A DNA stretch of 64,000 nt from Pseudonocardia sp. CNS-004. Its GTDB lineage: Bacteria; Actinomycetota; Actinomycetes; Mycobacteriales; Pseudonocardiaceae. The stretch is from positions 1-64,000 of the forward strand of contig MKJV01000067.1 in NCBI GenBank assembly GCA_001942185.1. The letters run 5' to 3'. Shown here in pieces: positions 10,152 to 20,362 of the stretch; positions within the stretch are counted from its first letter, which is position 1; each line of letters opens with the position of its first letter. The position numbers and the translations under genes are program-made. The notes under the pieces were generated by a model. The model had not been told where the DNA came from, ran no database searches, and saw only the letters and a list, made by a program, of their open reading frames with translations.

Positions 10152-11278
10152 TCAGCTGGCGCTGATACCCAGCTCCTGACAGGCCGCGGCGGTCTCCGCG
10201 ACACAGATGTCCGACGCCGGAACGGCGCCGTCGTCGACCACGGTCTTGACGTTGTCCCGCGTGATCAGCTGCGGCTCGAGGAGGACCGACTTCACGTCGC
10301 GGGCGCCCTCCGGGTCGTTCACCGACTGGGTGGCGAGCGCGTCGGCGGCAGCGGTGTCACCCTCCGCCAGCGCGGCGGCGAGCTTCGCGGCGGCGTCGGC
10401 CTCCTGCTTGATCGGCTTGTAGACCGTCATGTACTGGTCGCCGCGCAGGATGGCCTGCAGGCCGTCCGGGGTGGCGTCCTGGCCGGTCACGATGGCCTTG
10501 CCGTTGAGGCCGTACTTGCCCAGGACGGTGACGATCGCACCCGCGAGCCCGTCGTTGGCCGCGACGACGCCGTCCACGTGGCCGCCGTTGCCGGTGAGGA
10601 TCTGCTCGAACGTGGTGCCGCCGATCTGGCTGTCCCAGTCCTCGATCTTCTGGCTCCCGACGAGCGTGTACTCGCCGGACTGGTACTTCGGCGCGAGCGC
10701 GCGCTGCTGACCGTTGTAGAACAACGTGGCGTTGTTGTCGGTGGGTGCGCCCTCGATCTCGATGATCTGCGGGTTGGCCACACCGGCCGCCTCGAGGCCC
10801 TGCACGAGGCCTTCGCCCTGCAGCTGGCCGACCTTCTCGTTGTCGAACGACACGTAGTAGTCGCTCGACCCACCGAGGTTGAGACGGTCGTAGTCGATGG
10901 TCGGGATGCCCTGCGCCTTGGCCTTCGCCGCGACGGCCGACCCCGACTCGCTGCTGATCGACGCGATCACGAGGACCTTGACGCCGCTGGCGAGCATGCT
11001 GTCGGCCAGCGTGGAGAACTTCTGCTCGTCGCCGAGGGCGTTCTGGATGTCGGCGTCGAGCCCTTCGGCCTGCATCGCCTGTTCCAGGAGCGGCTTGTCG
11101 AAGCCTTCCCAGCGGGCCGAGCTCTCGGTCTCCGGGAGGATCACTCCGACCTTGACCCCGCCCGTCGGCGCCTCGCTCTCGGCGGGCGCGGAGGGCGCGG
11201 CCGCGTTCTGGCCGCAGGCGGCGAGTACGAGGCGAGCCCCAGCCCGGCGGCCGCGAGCGCGGTTCTCCTGATGCGCAT
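10152..11278 (-). CDS. Sugar ABC transporter substrate-binding lipoprotein
   Basis: Periplasmic-binding-protein-I fold of the XylF/ribose-binding type. The signal peptide ends in the lipobox VLAAC, and the mature part begins with VKVGVILPETESSARW and contains LVIASISSESGSAVAAKAKA, IPTIDYDRL and DGVVAANDGLAGAIV. The last one is the ligand-pocket segment. The chemistry fits a xylose-like sugar but this is only family-level. One deletion near 11232 inside the signal peptide is inferred; ATG 11278 is the start. It is the first gene of the operon, 75 bases ahead of the ATPase. Confidence 0.88.
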
Positions 11279-11305
11279 GGTCGTCCTTCCACAGCTGCGG
11301 GGAAT

Positions 11306-11320
11306 GTTGTGACCGACAAC
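11306..11320 (-). promoter_or_regulatory. Inverted repeat upstream of the sugar operon, candidate ROK operator
   Basis: GTTGT-GACCG-ACAAC lies 28 bases upstream of the binding-protein ATG. A second TTTGTTGTCG half-site lies near 11407. The ROK repressor at the end of the operon is the natural candidate binder; this is inference from position and symmetry. The remainder of 11279-11528 shows no gene. Confidence 0.4.
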
Positions 11321-11528
11321 GTATGTCCTCGATCCGGGTGGCGCCAAGCACACTGGATCGTTACAGATCGGCGATGACGGTCACATTTCGGTCTCGCCAA
11401 CCGGCATTTGTTGTCGCTGCCGCTCTTCGGGGCGGCTCGGCCGAGATTCACCCGACCGCACTCCGGGTCACCCCGTCAGGCGGAATCCCATGACGGATCG
11501 TGAGAGCCCCGGTCGCTACCGAGAGTGC

Positions 11529-12409
11529 TCAGCCTCCCGTTCGGCTCACCGTCGCCGGGGTGTCGCCGTCGCGCGACCGCAGCGCCACCGCGGCCACGAC
11601 GGCGGCGATGCCGAGGAGCTCGAGGCCGGCAGGGACCTGTGCCAGGCCGATCAGGCCCACGACCGTGGCGGTGGCCGGCAGCAGCGCGAGCAGCACGGCG
11701 AACCGCGCCTGCCCCAGCCTGCGCAGCACGACCTGGTCCAGGACGTAGGGCACCACGCTCGACAGCACCCCGACCCCCACCGCGAGCAGCAGGACCACCG
11801 GGTCGCCGAGCGCGCCGAGCGCACCCGTACCGCCCGTGAAGATCAGCGGCGACAGCACGACCGCCGCCACGACGAACCCGACCGACATGTCGTCCAGGCC
11901 GTTGCCGCCCGACGCCACGCGCTTGCCGAGCACGATGTACGCCGCCCACATCGCGGCCGCCCCGAGCGCCCACAACACCCCCGAGGACTGCCTGACCAGC
12001 GCACATCCGCGATGAGGAGCACCCCGACGGCAGCGAACAGCACCGCGGCGACGTCCCGTGGCCGCCGCGACGACGCCGCCGCGACCGCCACCGGCCCGCA
12101 GAACTCGATCGCCACCGCCGTGCCGAGCGGCAGCCGGGAGATGGCCTCGTAGAACGCGATGTTCATGAGGGCGGTGGCCAGCCCGAACGCCGACGCCCGC
12201 CAGAACCGGGGCCCACGCCACGCCGAGCGCGCCGGCCGTCGCCAGGCCAGCAGCACGGCCGCCGCCCCGAGCAGGCGCAGCACGGCCACGGCGGTGGGCG
12301 GCAACCGGTCGAAGAGCGCGACCGCGAGTGCCGCACCCACGTACATCGAGAGGGCCCCCGCCACGAACAGGACGGGCGCAGGGACCCTGGTCGCCACACC
12401 ACTCAGCAC
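11529..12409 (-). CDS. EamA/DMT-family inner-membrane exporter (RhtA-like)
   Basis: About ten hydrophobic helices in two EamA repeats. The first runs from APVLFVAGALSMYVGAALAV; the second from GVLWALGAAAMWAAYIVLGKRVA. The loop FYEAISRLPLGTAVAIEFCGP with a later VPYVLDQVVLRRLG is typical of threonine/homoserine exporters such as RhtA. It probably exports amino acids or metabolites. One deletion near 12000 is inferred. Single gene, start ATG 12409. Confidence 0.85.
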
Positions 12410-12697
12410 GTGTGCCCAGAGTAGTCAGCTCGTCAGAAGTGTTTACACGGGTCGTGTTGCGGCATCCTTCCCGGCAACGCATCATTCACTCGTAGTCAAC
12501 TGGATCTGTAGGAGTTCTCGGAGTGCAACCGCGACGACGGACCGGTCACCCGGTCGAGCGTGATGTCCGTCGCGACGCGCATCGGGAACACGTGCAGGGG
12601 TGCTGAACGTCTGGGAGAGTGGGCGCACCGCGCAAGCGGTCGTCACAGCAAGCGATCCCGGGTCCACCGCCCGGGGTCGAGACGGAGGGAGACCGCT

Positions 12698-12883
12698 ATG
12701 CAGCCAGGAACCCTGACCCGGCCCGCGTTGACCGCCGCTGACCGCTGTGACCGCTGCGGAGCGGCCGCAAAGGTCCGTGCCGTGCTTCCGAAGGGTGGCG
12801 AGCTGCTCTTCTGCGGTCACCACGCGCGGGCCCACGCCGACAAGCTCCGCGAGCTGGACGTCGACGTGCAGTCGGGCAGTTGA
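12698..12883 (+). CDS. DUF7455-type small zinc-ribbon-like protein
   Basis: 61-residue intact protein, start ATG 12698 with GGAGGGAG upstream. It contains CDRCG and CGHHARAH, a Cys2/His2 pattern that probably binds zinc. Proteins like this (CDRCGAAAKVRA, then GGELLFCGHHARAH) are widespread in actinobacteria and of unknown function. A strong hairpin follows the gene. Confidence 0.85.
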   Translation: MQPGTLTRPALTAADRCDRCGAAAKVRAVLPKGGELLFCGHHARAHADKLRELDVDVQSGS

Positions 12884-12917
12884 CCAGGCCGGCTCCGGCC
12901 GGCCCGATCTGACGCGA

Positions 12918-12949
12918 ACGGGGCGGGGACCACACGGTCCCCGCCCCGT
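12918..12949 (+). terminator. Rho-independent-type hairpin after the DUF7455 gene
   Basis: ACGGGGCGGGGACC, loop ACAC, GGTCCCCGCCCCGT: a perfect 14-bp stem 35 bases after the stop. There is no T run, as is usual in GC-rich actinobacteria. Confidence 0.8.
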
Positions 12950-12964
12950 CGTCGTGTCCGGACC

Positions 12965-13078
12965 CCGCAACTCACGCGCACGGAGACCGCGACTCACGCG
13001 CACTGGGACCGCGACTCGCGGACGTGGGGTACCCAATAATCCCCGCGAGTCGCGGTCTGGATGCGCGTGAGTCGCGGT
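12965..13078. repeat. Intergenic palindromic repeat, family A copy 1
   Basis: Nested palindrome built on ACCGCGACTCGCGG and its complement CCGCGAGTCGCGGT around an AT-richer centre (TACCCAATAAT), flanked by CGACTCACGCGCA and GCGCGTGAGTCGCG arms. It fills the gap between two convergent genes. A related copy lies at 25318-25400. Confidence 0.75.
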
Positions 13079-14795
13079 CAGCGCCAGGAGCGGAGGGTGG
13101 CGATGCGCTCCTCCAGCTGCTCGATGCTGGCCATGGCGGTGGGCGGGCCACCACAGGACTTGCGCAGTTCGTTGTGGATCACGCCGTGCGGCTTGTTGGT
13201 GCGGTGGTGGTAGAGCGACACCAGGGTGTTGAGCTCCTTGCGGAGCTTGTTCAGCTGCTCGCGGACCGTCAGCTGGGGGCGTTCGGCCGGCGGTGGCGGC
13301 GGCTGCACCGCGGGCGCCTTCTTCTGGGAGCGGGTCATCCACTCCTTCTGCCGCTGGTTGAGCAGCGTGCGCACCTGGTCGGGCTCGAGCAGCCCGGGCA
13401 GGCCGAGGTAGTCCTCCTCGTCGGCGGAGAACGACGTGCCCTCGTAGATCAGCTGGTCCAGCTCGGCCTCCGCGCCGAGGGCGGTGAACGACTTCTCGTC
13501 CTCCCCCGGCTCGTCCTCCTGGCGCTGGGCGCGGGCGAGCAGCTCGTCGTCCCACTGCTCGTCGGCCCGGTGCGGCTTGCCGAGCACGTGGTCGCGCTGG
13601 GCCTCCAGCTCGCTCGCGAGCCCCAGCAGCACCGGAACGCTCGGCAGGAACACCGACGCCGTCTCCCCCGGCCGCCGCGACCGCACGAACCGGCCGATGG
13701 CCTGGGCGAGAACAGCGGCGTCGACGCGCTCGTGGCGTACACGCCGACGGCGAGCCGCGGCACGTCGACGCCCTCGGACACCATCCGGACAGCGACCATC
13801 CAGCGGTCGTCCGACTCGGCGAACTTCGCGATCCGCGCCGAGGCACCCTTCTCGTCGGACAGCACGAGGACCGGGGCGGTGCCGGTCACGCGGGTGAGGA
13901 TCTCCGCGTAGGCGCGGGCCGTGGTCTGGTCCGATGCGATCACGAGGCCGCCCGCGTCGGGCATCCCGCCGTCACGGTGGGCGTTCAGCCTGCGGTCGGC
14001 GGCCGCCAGGACGGCCGGGATCCACTCCCCCGCCGGGTCCAGCGCGGTGCGCCACGCCCGGGCCGTCTGCTCGGCGGTCATCGGCTCGCCGAGCCGGGCG
14101 CTCATCTCCTCGCCCGCACTCGTGCGCCAGCTCGAGGTGCCCGAGTAGGCGAGGAACACGACGGGCCGCACGACGCCGTCGGCGAGCGCCTCGGCGTACC
14201 CGTACGAGTGGTCTGCGCGGCTGCGCAGGCTGCCGTCGGAGTCGGGGAGGTAGTCGACGAACGGGATCGGGTTGTCGTCGCTGCGGAACGGGGTGCCGGT
14301 GAGGGTGAGCCTGCGCGCGGCGCCGTCGAAGGCCTCCTTCACCCCGTCGCCCCACGAGCGGGCGTCACCGGCGTGGTGCACCTCGTCGAGGATCACCAGG
14401 GTGCGGCGGTTGTCCGTGCGCGCGCGGTGCAGCAGCGGGTGGGACGCCACGCCCGCGTAGGTGACGGCGATGCCCCGGTAGTCCGACGACGTGGCTCCCG
14501 TGGAGTTGCGGAACTCCGGGTCGATCGCGATGCCGACCCCTGCGGCCGACTCCGCCCACTGGTACTTGAGGTGCTCGGTGGGGGCGACGACGGTGATCGC
14601 GTCGATCACCCGGTCGTTCAGCAGCTCCGTGGCGACCCGCAGCGCGAACGCGGTCTTGCCCGCGCCCGGCGTGGCGACGGCGAGGAAGTCCTGCGGTGCC
14701 GCCGAGAGGTACCTGGCGAGTGCGCTGCGCTGCCAGGCGCGCAGGGGGCGTGCGGAGGGAGCGATCTGCTGGGCCTGAGGGGTCGGCGCGGACAC
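13078..14795 (-). CDS. DEAD/DEAH-box superfamily-2 helicase
   Basis: SF2 helicase of about 573 residues. Motif I is TPGAGKT (about residue 45), motif II DEVHH, motif III TGTPFRSD, and the second RecA domain has VRMVSEGVDVPRLAVG (motif V). Motif VI (IGRFVRSRR) is reached only across a one-base deletion near 13712. The C-terminal 200 residues are charged and Pro-rich with a C-terminal helical segment. Start GTG 14795 was chosen because AGGGAG stands 4-5 bases upstream; an upstream ATG at 14855 is also possible. The actinobacterial homologues are presumed DNA repair helicases; the substrate is unknown. Confidence 0.85.
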
Positions 14796-15050
14796 ACATC
14801 TCCCTGACGTGTCGACTACTCGGGAACGGCCCGGCGACGGGACCCGCGGCGTCACCGTTGATGGCGCGGGGCGGCTGCGGGGGCGTCGATGAGGTTAACC
14901 GGCGCCGCCCGATGATCGGGTGGGACCCGCCGATGGTGCATGCTGGGACGAGGTCGCCGGGGCCTCCCTGACCGGGTGAGCGACGACTTGCCCGAGGCAC
15001 GAGCAGGGGCGATGCTCCGGCCCACCCCTGGCGGCACCGAGGAGCCCGTG

Positions 15051-16746
15051 ATGACGACCGATCAGCACCCACCCGCGCCGCAGCTGCCGAGGCCGCTGCC
15101 ACCGGGCTGGACGCGCTGATCACCGACGGGCATCCGGGCCCGCTGGGGCTGCTGTCCGGCGGCGCGGCACTGCGGATGGCGAGCGCGCTCGCCGTCCGAC
15201 CCTCCGCGCTCGCCCGCCGCGGAGCCGGGCTGGCCGCCGAGCTGGCGCGGATCGGCGCCGGCCTCTCCACGGTCGCGCCTGCCCCTGGCGACGAGCGCTA
15301 CGCCGACCCGGTGTGGGTGCACAACCCGCTGCTGCGCCGCCTCGCCCAGGCCCACCTCGCGACGAGCGCCACCGCCGATGCGCTCGTGTCCGACGCCGGG
15401 CTCGACGCCGCCGACGAGGCCCGGCTGCGTGCCGCGGTCGCCGTGCTGTCCGGTGTGCTCGCACCGAGCACCTCCCCGCTGAACCCCGCGGTGTGGCGGG
15501 CCGCGGTCGACACGGGCGGCTCGAGCACCGTCCACGGCCTGCGCAACCTCGTCAGCGACATGGCCGCCGCCCCGCCACGCACCCCCGCGGCCACGGCCAC
15601 CGACGTGTTCGAGGTCGGCGCCAACGTCGGCGCCACGCCCGGTGGGGTGGTGCTGCGCACCCCCGTCTTCGAGCTCATCCAGTACCTCCCGCAGACCGAG
15701 GTCGTGCACGAGGTGCCGCTCCTCGTCGTGCCGCCGGTGCTGAACCGCTACTACCTCGCCGACCTGTCGCCGGGCCGCAGCATCGTCGAGCACCTCGTGC
15801 GCGCGGGCGTGCAGGTGTTCGCGCTGTCCTGGCGCAACCCGGACCCGTCGCGCGACTCCTCGCACGCGCAGTGGGACCTCGACACCTACGGCCAGGCCGT
15901 GCTCGACGGGCTGGACGCCACCGAGCACGTCGCCCGCACCAGTGCGCGTCCCTGATGGCGTTCGGGGCAGGCGGAACGATCACGGCGATGCTGCTCGCGC
16001 ACCTCGCGGCCGTCGGCGCCCAGCACCGGATCGCCGCCGTGACGCTCGCCGGCACCGTGCTCGACTCGCGCACCGTGCCACCGGACCCGTCGGCCGCGCA
16101 GGCGGCCGTTGCGGAGTCGGAACGCACCGGCCACCTCGACGGCAGGCCCCTGCTCACCGAGCTGGCCCTGCGGGCTCCCGACTCGCTGCTGTGGCCCCAG
16201 GCCGTGCGCTCCTACCTCTGCGGGCAGGAGCCGCCGCCGTCGGAGGTGCTGTACTGGCTCACCGACACCACCCGCGCGCCTGCCGGCCTGCACCGCGACC
16301 TCGTCGACGTCGCGTTGCACGCGCCACTGTCGGTGCCGGGGGCCGCCAGCATGCTCGACACCCCGCTCGACATGGCCAAGGTCGACCGCGACTGCTACCT
16401 GGTCGCCGGCGCGGCCGACCCGCTCACGGCCTGGGACGACGCCTACTCCGCCGCCGGGCTGCTCGGTGGCAGCTGCCGGTTCGTCCTCGCCACGGGCGGT
16501 CACGCCGCCTCGCTGGTGAGCCCGCCGGGCTGCGTCGGCACCGGCTACCGCGCGGCGGCCGCGGTGCCCGGCCGGCCCACCCGCTGGTTCGCGGAGGCCA
16601 CCGACCAGCCCGGCTCGTGGTGGAACGACCACCTCACGTGGCTCACCGCGCGCAGCGGCCGCCTGAAGGACGCCCCGCCGGAGCTGGGCGGCCGCGGCAT
16701 GCACACGATGGCCCCGGCCCCCGGGGCGTACGTACTGGGGCGCTGA
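15051..16746 (+). CDS. PhaC-like alpha/beta-hydrolase (polyhydroxyalkanoate synthase family) lacking the usual Cys nucleophile
   Basis: About 566 residues. The N-terminal half matches the PHA synthase N domain (RRLAQAHLAT, ending NVGATPGGVVLRTPVFELIQY), then LLVVPPVLNRYYLADLSPGRS and FALSWRNPDP, which are PhaC hallmarks. The acid (AGAADPLTAWDDAY) and histidine (GGHAASLVSPPG) of the triad are present. At the nucleophile box, where PhaC has G-x-C-x-GG, this protein reads A-F-G-A-GG: glycine (codon 15964-15966) replaces cysteine. Two deletions are inferred near 15069 (CCCC) and 15938 (CCCAG), both upstream of the box. Start ATG 15051 follows GGAG. It may be non-catalytic or use another chemistry. 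Confidence 0.8.
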
Positions 16747-16764
16747 GGCGCTCCTAGGAGCGCC
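16747..16764. terminator. Perfect 18-base palindrome between convergent genes
   Basis: GGCGCTCCTAGGAGCGCC starts directly after the stop of the PhaC-like gene and 15 bases before the end of the convergent methyltransferase. It can form a hairpin for either transcript. Confidence 0.65.
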
Positions 16765-16779
16765 CTGAACAGGACCCTC

Positions 16780-17426
16780 TCAGGCCGACTCGGGCACGCG
16801 GCGACCGCGAGGCGGTAGGACGAGTTGCGGGTGCTGCGCATCGTGGTGAGCTCCTCGACCTCCACGCCGGCGTCGGCGAAGGCCTTGCGGAACTCGTGCT
16901 CGTAGGTGACCCGCCCGAAGTCGATCGTGGTGACGTGCTGGGCCAGCGGTTTCGCCCACTCCAGCAGCGCCGACCTGCGGTGGTGGAAGGTCTGCGTGCT
17001 GTACAGGCGCCCGTTCTCCGACAGCAGCGACGCCACGTGGGCGATGGCCGCGGCCGGATCGGGGAGCAGCATCAGGCTCGCGCTGAAGTACACGGCGTCG
17101 TAGGGGCCGCCGCGGTGGTCGTACACCGAGCCCAGCACGGGGGTGACGTGGCCGGTGAGGCCGGATCTCCCCAGCGCGGCCTGGCAGCACGCCAGGTAGT
17201 CGCGGTCGATGTCGAGGCCGACGACGGCCAGGTCCTTGGCCCGCACGAGGTCGGCGCACCGGGCCAGTGCCGCGCCGGTACCGATCCCGACGTCGAGCAT
17301 TCGGGCACCTGTGGGGAGCCGCTCGAGCACCTGGCGGTACCACTCGGCGGTCATCCCCGCGATCACGCGGTCGTAGACCCACGCGCGGACGGCGCTGCGC
17401 ACCGGTACCCGCGCCGAGGACGGCAT
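16780..17426 (-). CDS. Class I SAM-dependent methyltransferase
   Basis: About 215 residues. SAM-binding motif I is LDVGIGTGAAL, followed by VVGLDIDRDYL (motif II acid) and YDAVYFSASLMLLPD (motif IV region). Type-11 methyltransferase fold; substrate not evident. One deletion near 16792, just before the end, is inferred: it replaces a readthrough by a short tail ending in VPESA. ATG 17426 is chosen; a TTG at 17459 is the longer alternative. Confidence 0.8.
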
Positions 17427-17470
17427 TCTGCCGGGTACCCCGGCGGGGTGGTCGTTCAACGGATGACCGC

Positions 17471-17743
17471 TCAGTCTCCGTCGCCGTTATCGCCGTCGCC
17501 CTTGCGGAACGTGTCGAAGATCTTCTTGCACTCGGGGCACACCGGCGACCCGGGCTTCGGGGACCGGGTGACCGGGAACGTCTCACCGCACAGCGCCACC
17601 ACCATGTTGCCCAGTACCGCGCTCTCCGCGATCTTGGCCTTCTTCACGTAGTGGAACATCTTCGGCGCGTCGTCGCCGGTGGTGTCGACGCCCTCGGGCC
17701 GCGTGTCGACGTCGGGCAGAACCTGCGTGGGCATGTCGTCCAT
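17471..17743 (-). CDS. DUF3039 zinc-ribbon protein
   Basis: 90 residues with [15 protein letters not shown] and CPECKKIF, giving one Cys plus a CxxC pair, and a Gly/Asp-rich tail. This small family is conserved across actinobacteria with unknown role. Start ATG 17743 has a GGGG stretch upstream; ATG 17734 is an alternative. The start overlaps the start of psuG on the opposite strand. Confidence 0.85.
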   Translation of the reverse strand: MDDMPTQVLPDVDTRPEGVDTTGDDAPKMFHYVKKAKIAESAVLGNMVVALCGETFPVTRSPKPGSPVCPECKKIFDTFRKGDGDNGDGD

Positions 17744-17744
17744 G

Positions 17745-18685
17745 ATGCCCCACGTGTCCGTTCCCGTCTCCCCACGTGATCCGTTACTGATTTCACCCGA
17801 GGTCGCCGACTCCGTCGCCGCGGGCCGCCCGGTGGTCGCGTTGGAAAGCACGCTGCTCGCCCACGGCCTGCCCGCGCCGCAGAACCGGTCCGCGGCGGAC
17901 GAGCTCGAGGCCGCCGTCCGCGCCCACGGCGCCGTGCCCGCCACGGTCGCCGTCCTCGACGGCGTCGCACGGGTCGGGCTCACCGCGGCCGAGCTGGACC
18001 GCGTGTGCGCGGGCGGGCTCGCGAAGCTGTCGGCCCGCGACCTCGGCGCCGCGGTCGGCCTGCGCCGCGACGGCGCCACGACGGTGGCGGCGACCGCCGC
18101 ACTCGCCCACACCGCCGGTGTCCAGGTGTTCGCGACCGGCGGGCTCGGCGGCGTGCACCGCGGCGCGCGGGAGAGCTGGGACGTCTCCGCCGACCTGGCC
18201 GGCCTCGCCGCCACGCCGGTGCTCGTCGTGTGCTCCGGCGTGAAGTCGATCCTCGACGTGCCCGCCACGCTGGAGGTCCTCGAAACCGAGTCCGTGCCCG
18301 TCGTCGGCTACCGCACCGACGCCTTCCCCGGCTTCTACCGGCGCGACTCCGGCCACCCGGTGCCGTGGCGGGCCGACACGCCCGCCGATGCCGCCGCCGT
18401 GTGGCGGGCACACCGGCGCTCGGCGCGACGTCGGGCGCCGTGCTCGCACAGCCGGTGCCCGCCGACGCAGAGCTCGACGGCGCGCTGCACGACCGGCTGC
18501 TCGACGAGGGCCTCGCGCTGATCGCCGGGCGCGGGGTCACCGGCAAGGACGTGACGCCGGTGCTGCTGGAGCACTTCCACTCCGGCAGCGACGGCGCGAG
18601 CCTGCGGACCAACCTCGCGCTCGTACTGGCCAACGCCGGGCTGGCCGCGCAGGTGGCCGCCGCGCTCGCGGCACCGGGAACGTGA
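17745..18685 (+). CDS. psuG: Pseudouridine-5'-phosphate glycosidase
   Basis: About 313 residues. It splits pseudouridine 5'-phosphate into uracil and ribose 5-phosphate. Family marks are [14 protein letters not shown] near the start, [29 protein letters not shown] and the conserved [15 protein letters not shown], then [13 protein letters not shown]. One deletion near 18416 is inferred; the remainder ([14 protein letters not shown] to [12 protein letters not shown]) matches the C-terminus. It overlaps the kinase gene by GTGA, so the two form an operon for pseudouridine salvage. The start may also be GTG 17754. Confidence 0.92.
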
Positions 18686-19547
18686 CGCCGCCCCGGGTCG
18701 TGGTGGTGGGCGACGTCGCGGTCGACGTGCTGGTCGCGCCGGGCGCGCCCGCCGTGCCGGGGGCGGACGTGCCGGCCCGCATCCGGATGCGGGCGGGCGG
18801 GGCCGGGGCGAACACCGCCGCCTGGCTCGCCCACCTCGGCGCGGAGGTCACGCTCGTCGCGCGCGTCGGCGACGACCCTCCGGGCCGCGCGGCGGCCGAC
18901 GACCTGCTGGCCGCCGGGGTGCGACCCGCGCTCGCCGTCGATCACCGGCACCCCACGTGCGCCGTCTCGTGTTCCTCGCGGGCGGCGACCGCACGATGCT
19001 CTCCGACCGCGGCGCCGCCGCCCTCCTGGAACCCGCCGACATCCCGGCCCTCGACGGCGCCGACCACCTGCACCTGTCGGGCTACGTCCTGCTCGACCCG
19101 ACGTCGCGGGCGGCCGGGCTCGCGGCGCTCGACGCCGCCCGCGCCGCAGGCCTGACCACCTCGGTGGACCCGCAGGCCGCGCCCGCGCTCGGGCCGGGGT
19201 TCACCGAGGACGTGCGCGGCGTCGACCTGCTGCTGCCGAACGCGGCAGAGCTCGCCGCGCTCGGCGGCGCCGACGCGCTGCGGGACGTCGTCGGTGCGGT
19301 CGCGGCGACGGACGGGCCCGGACCGGCCCGCTGGACCCAGCGGAGCGGGACGTGGACCGCGCTGCCCCCGGACACGGACGTGGTGGACCCGACGGGAGCG
19401 GGCGACGCGTTCGACGCGGGCGTGCTCGTCACGTGGCTGCGCGGGGCGGGCCCGGCAACGGTCCTGGAAGCGGGCTGCGCCGCGGGGGCCGCGGCGGTTG
19501 GCCGGTTCGGTGCCCGGCCCGGCGGGCCGGCGGAGCCGCGCTACTGA
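18682..19547 (+). CDS. psuK: PfkB-family kinase, probable pseudouridine kinase
   Basis: Ribokinase-fold carbohydrate kinase of about 289 residues. The substrate motif near the N-terminus is RAGGAGANTAAWLAHLG, and the catalytic/anion-hole motif is DPTGAGDAFDAG near the C-terminus. Coupled by GTGA overlap to psuG, which makes pseudouridine (to pseudouridine 5'-phosphate) the best substrate guess. A deletion near 18951 is inferred. It ends 7 bases inside the convergent DUF3099 gene. Confidence 0.85.
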
Positions 19548-19861
19548 CCGTCGATGACCGGGTGCTCGCGCTGCTCGATCTCGCGGCGGTCGGGCCGGTA
19601 GTGGCTCGCCTTCTCCGACTTCCTCGGCAACCGGTCGTTGGCCACGAGCACGGCCACCCACGGCAGCGGGATCGACAGGATGAGCAGTGTGACCGCCAGC
19701 CACGGGATCTGGTAGCAGGCGGCGGCGAGGACCATGAAGGGGATCCGCATCCCCATCATGATCTTGTAGCGTCGCTTCCGGACGGCGAGCTCGTCCTCGT
19801 AGGAGCGGGCCGCGTCGGTGATGAGCACCGGGTCGGCTGGGCGCTGCGGATCTGCTGCCAC
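19541..19861 (-). CDS. DUF3099 membrane protein
   Basis: About 106 residues. PVLITDAARSYEDEL at the start and two close hydrophobic helices (FMVLAAACYQIPWLAV and LLILSIPLPWVAVLV) followed by a charged tail match the actinobacterial DUF3099 family, of unknown function. GTG 19861 with GAGGGAG upstream is chosen; a GTG at 19912 would add 17 residues. Confidence 0.82.
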   Translation of the reverse strand: MAADPQRPADPVLITDAARSYEDELAVRKRRYKIMMGMRIPFMVLAAACYQIPWLAVTLLILSIPLPWVAVLVANDRLPRKSEKASHYRPDRREIEQREHPVIDGQ

Positions 19862-19965
19862 GGCTGCGTGAACTCCCTCTGGCGCCTGTCGCGCCCACAC
19901 CCATCGTGCCACTCGGGTGCTGCGGCGTCTGCCCTACCCGGGTGCCCGTTTCGCCGATCGAGCGG

Positions 19966-20362
19966 TCAGCGGTGATCGTCCCCGTGCGCGTGGAGCACGA
20001 CATCGCCCACGACGCCCTCGGACACCACGTCCAGCAGCCGGGTGGTGAGCTCGCCGGTGACCCGGTAGCGGACGAGCCTGCCCTGCCGGTGGGCGCTCAC
20101 CATCGTGCGCGCGCAGCAGCCGCAGCGCGTGCGACACGGCGCTGTCGCTCATCCCGACGGCGAACGCCAGGTCGGACACGCACAGGTCGCCCGCGTGGTG
20201 CAGGGCCAGCAGGATGCTGAGCCGGTTGACGTCGCCCAGCGCATCGAGCACGGCGGCCGAGTGCTGCAGCTGCGCGGCGTCGGCCAGCACGGCCGCCGCG
20301 TCGCACACCTGGTCGGGATCGACCACCCGCGCGTCCCGGCGGGCTACGGGCACCCGGTGCAC
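19966..20362 (-). CDS. ArsR/SmtB-family metal-sensing repressor
   Basis: Winged helix LCVSDLAFAVGMSDSAVSHALRLL near residues 55-80 with the upstream helices of the fold. One deletion near 20105 is inferred; the restored C-terminus has VRYRVTGEL followed by a His-rich end (LHAHGDDHR), resembling the alpha-5 nickel/cobalt site of NmtR/SmtB-type sensors. The family releases DNA when metal binds. It lies directly after the glycosylase gene (GTG 20362 abuts TGA 20363). No metal exporter is adjacent, so the target is not evident. Confidence 0.8.
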
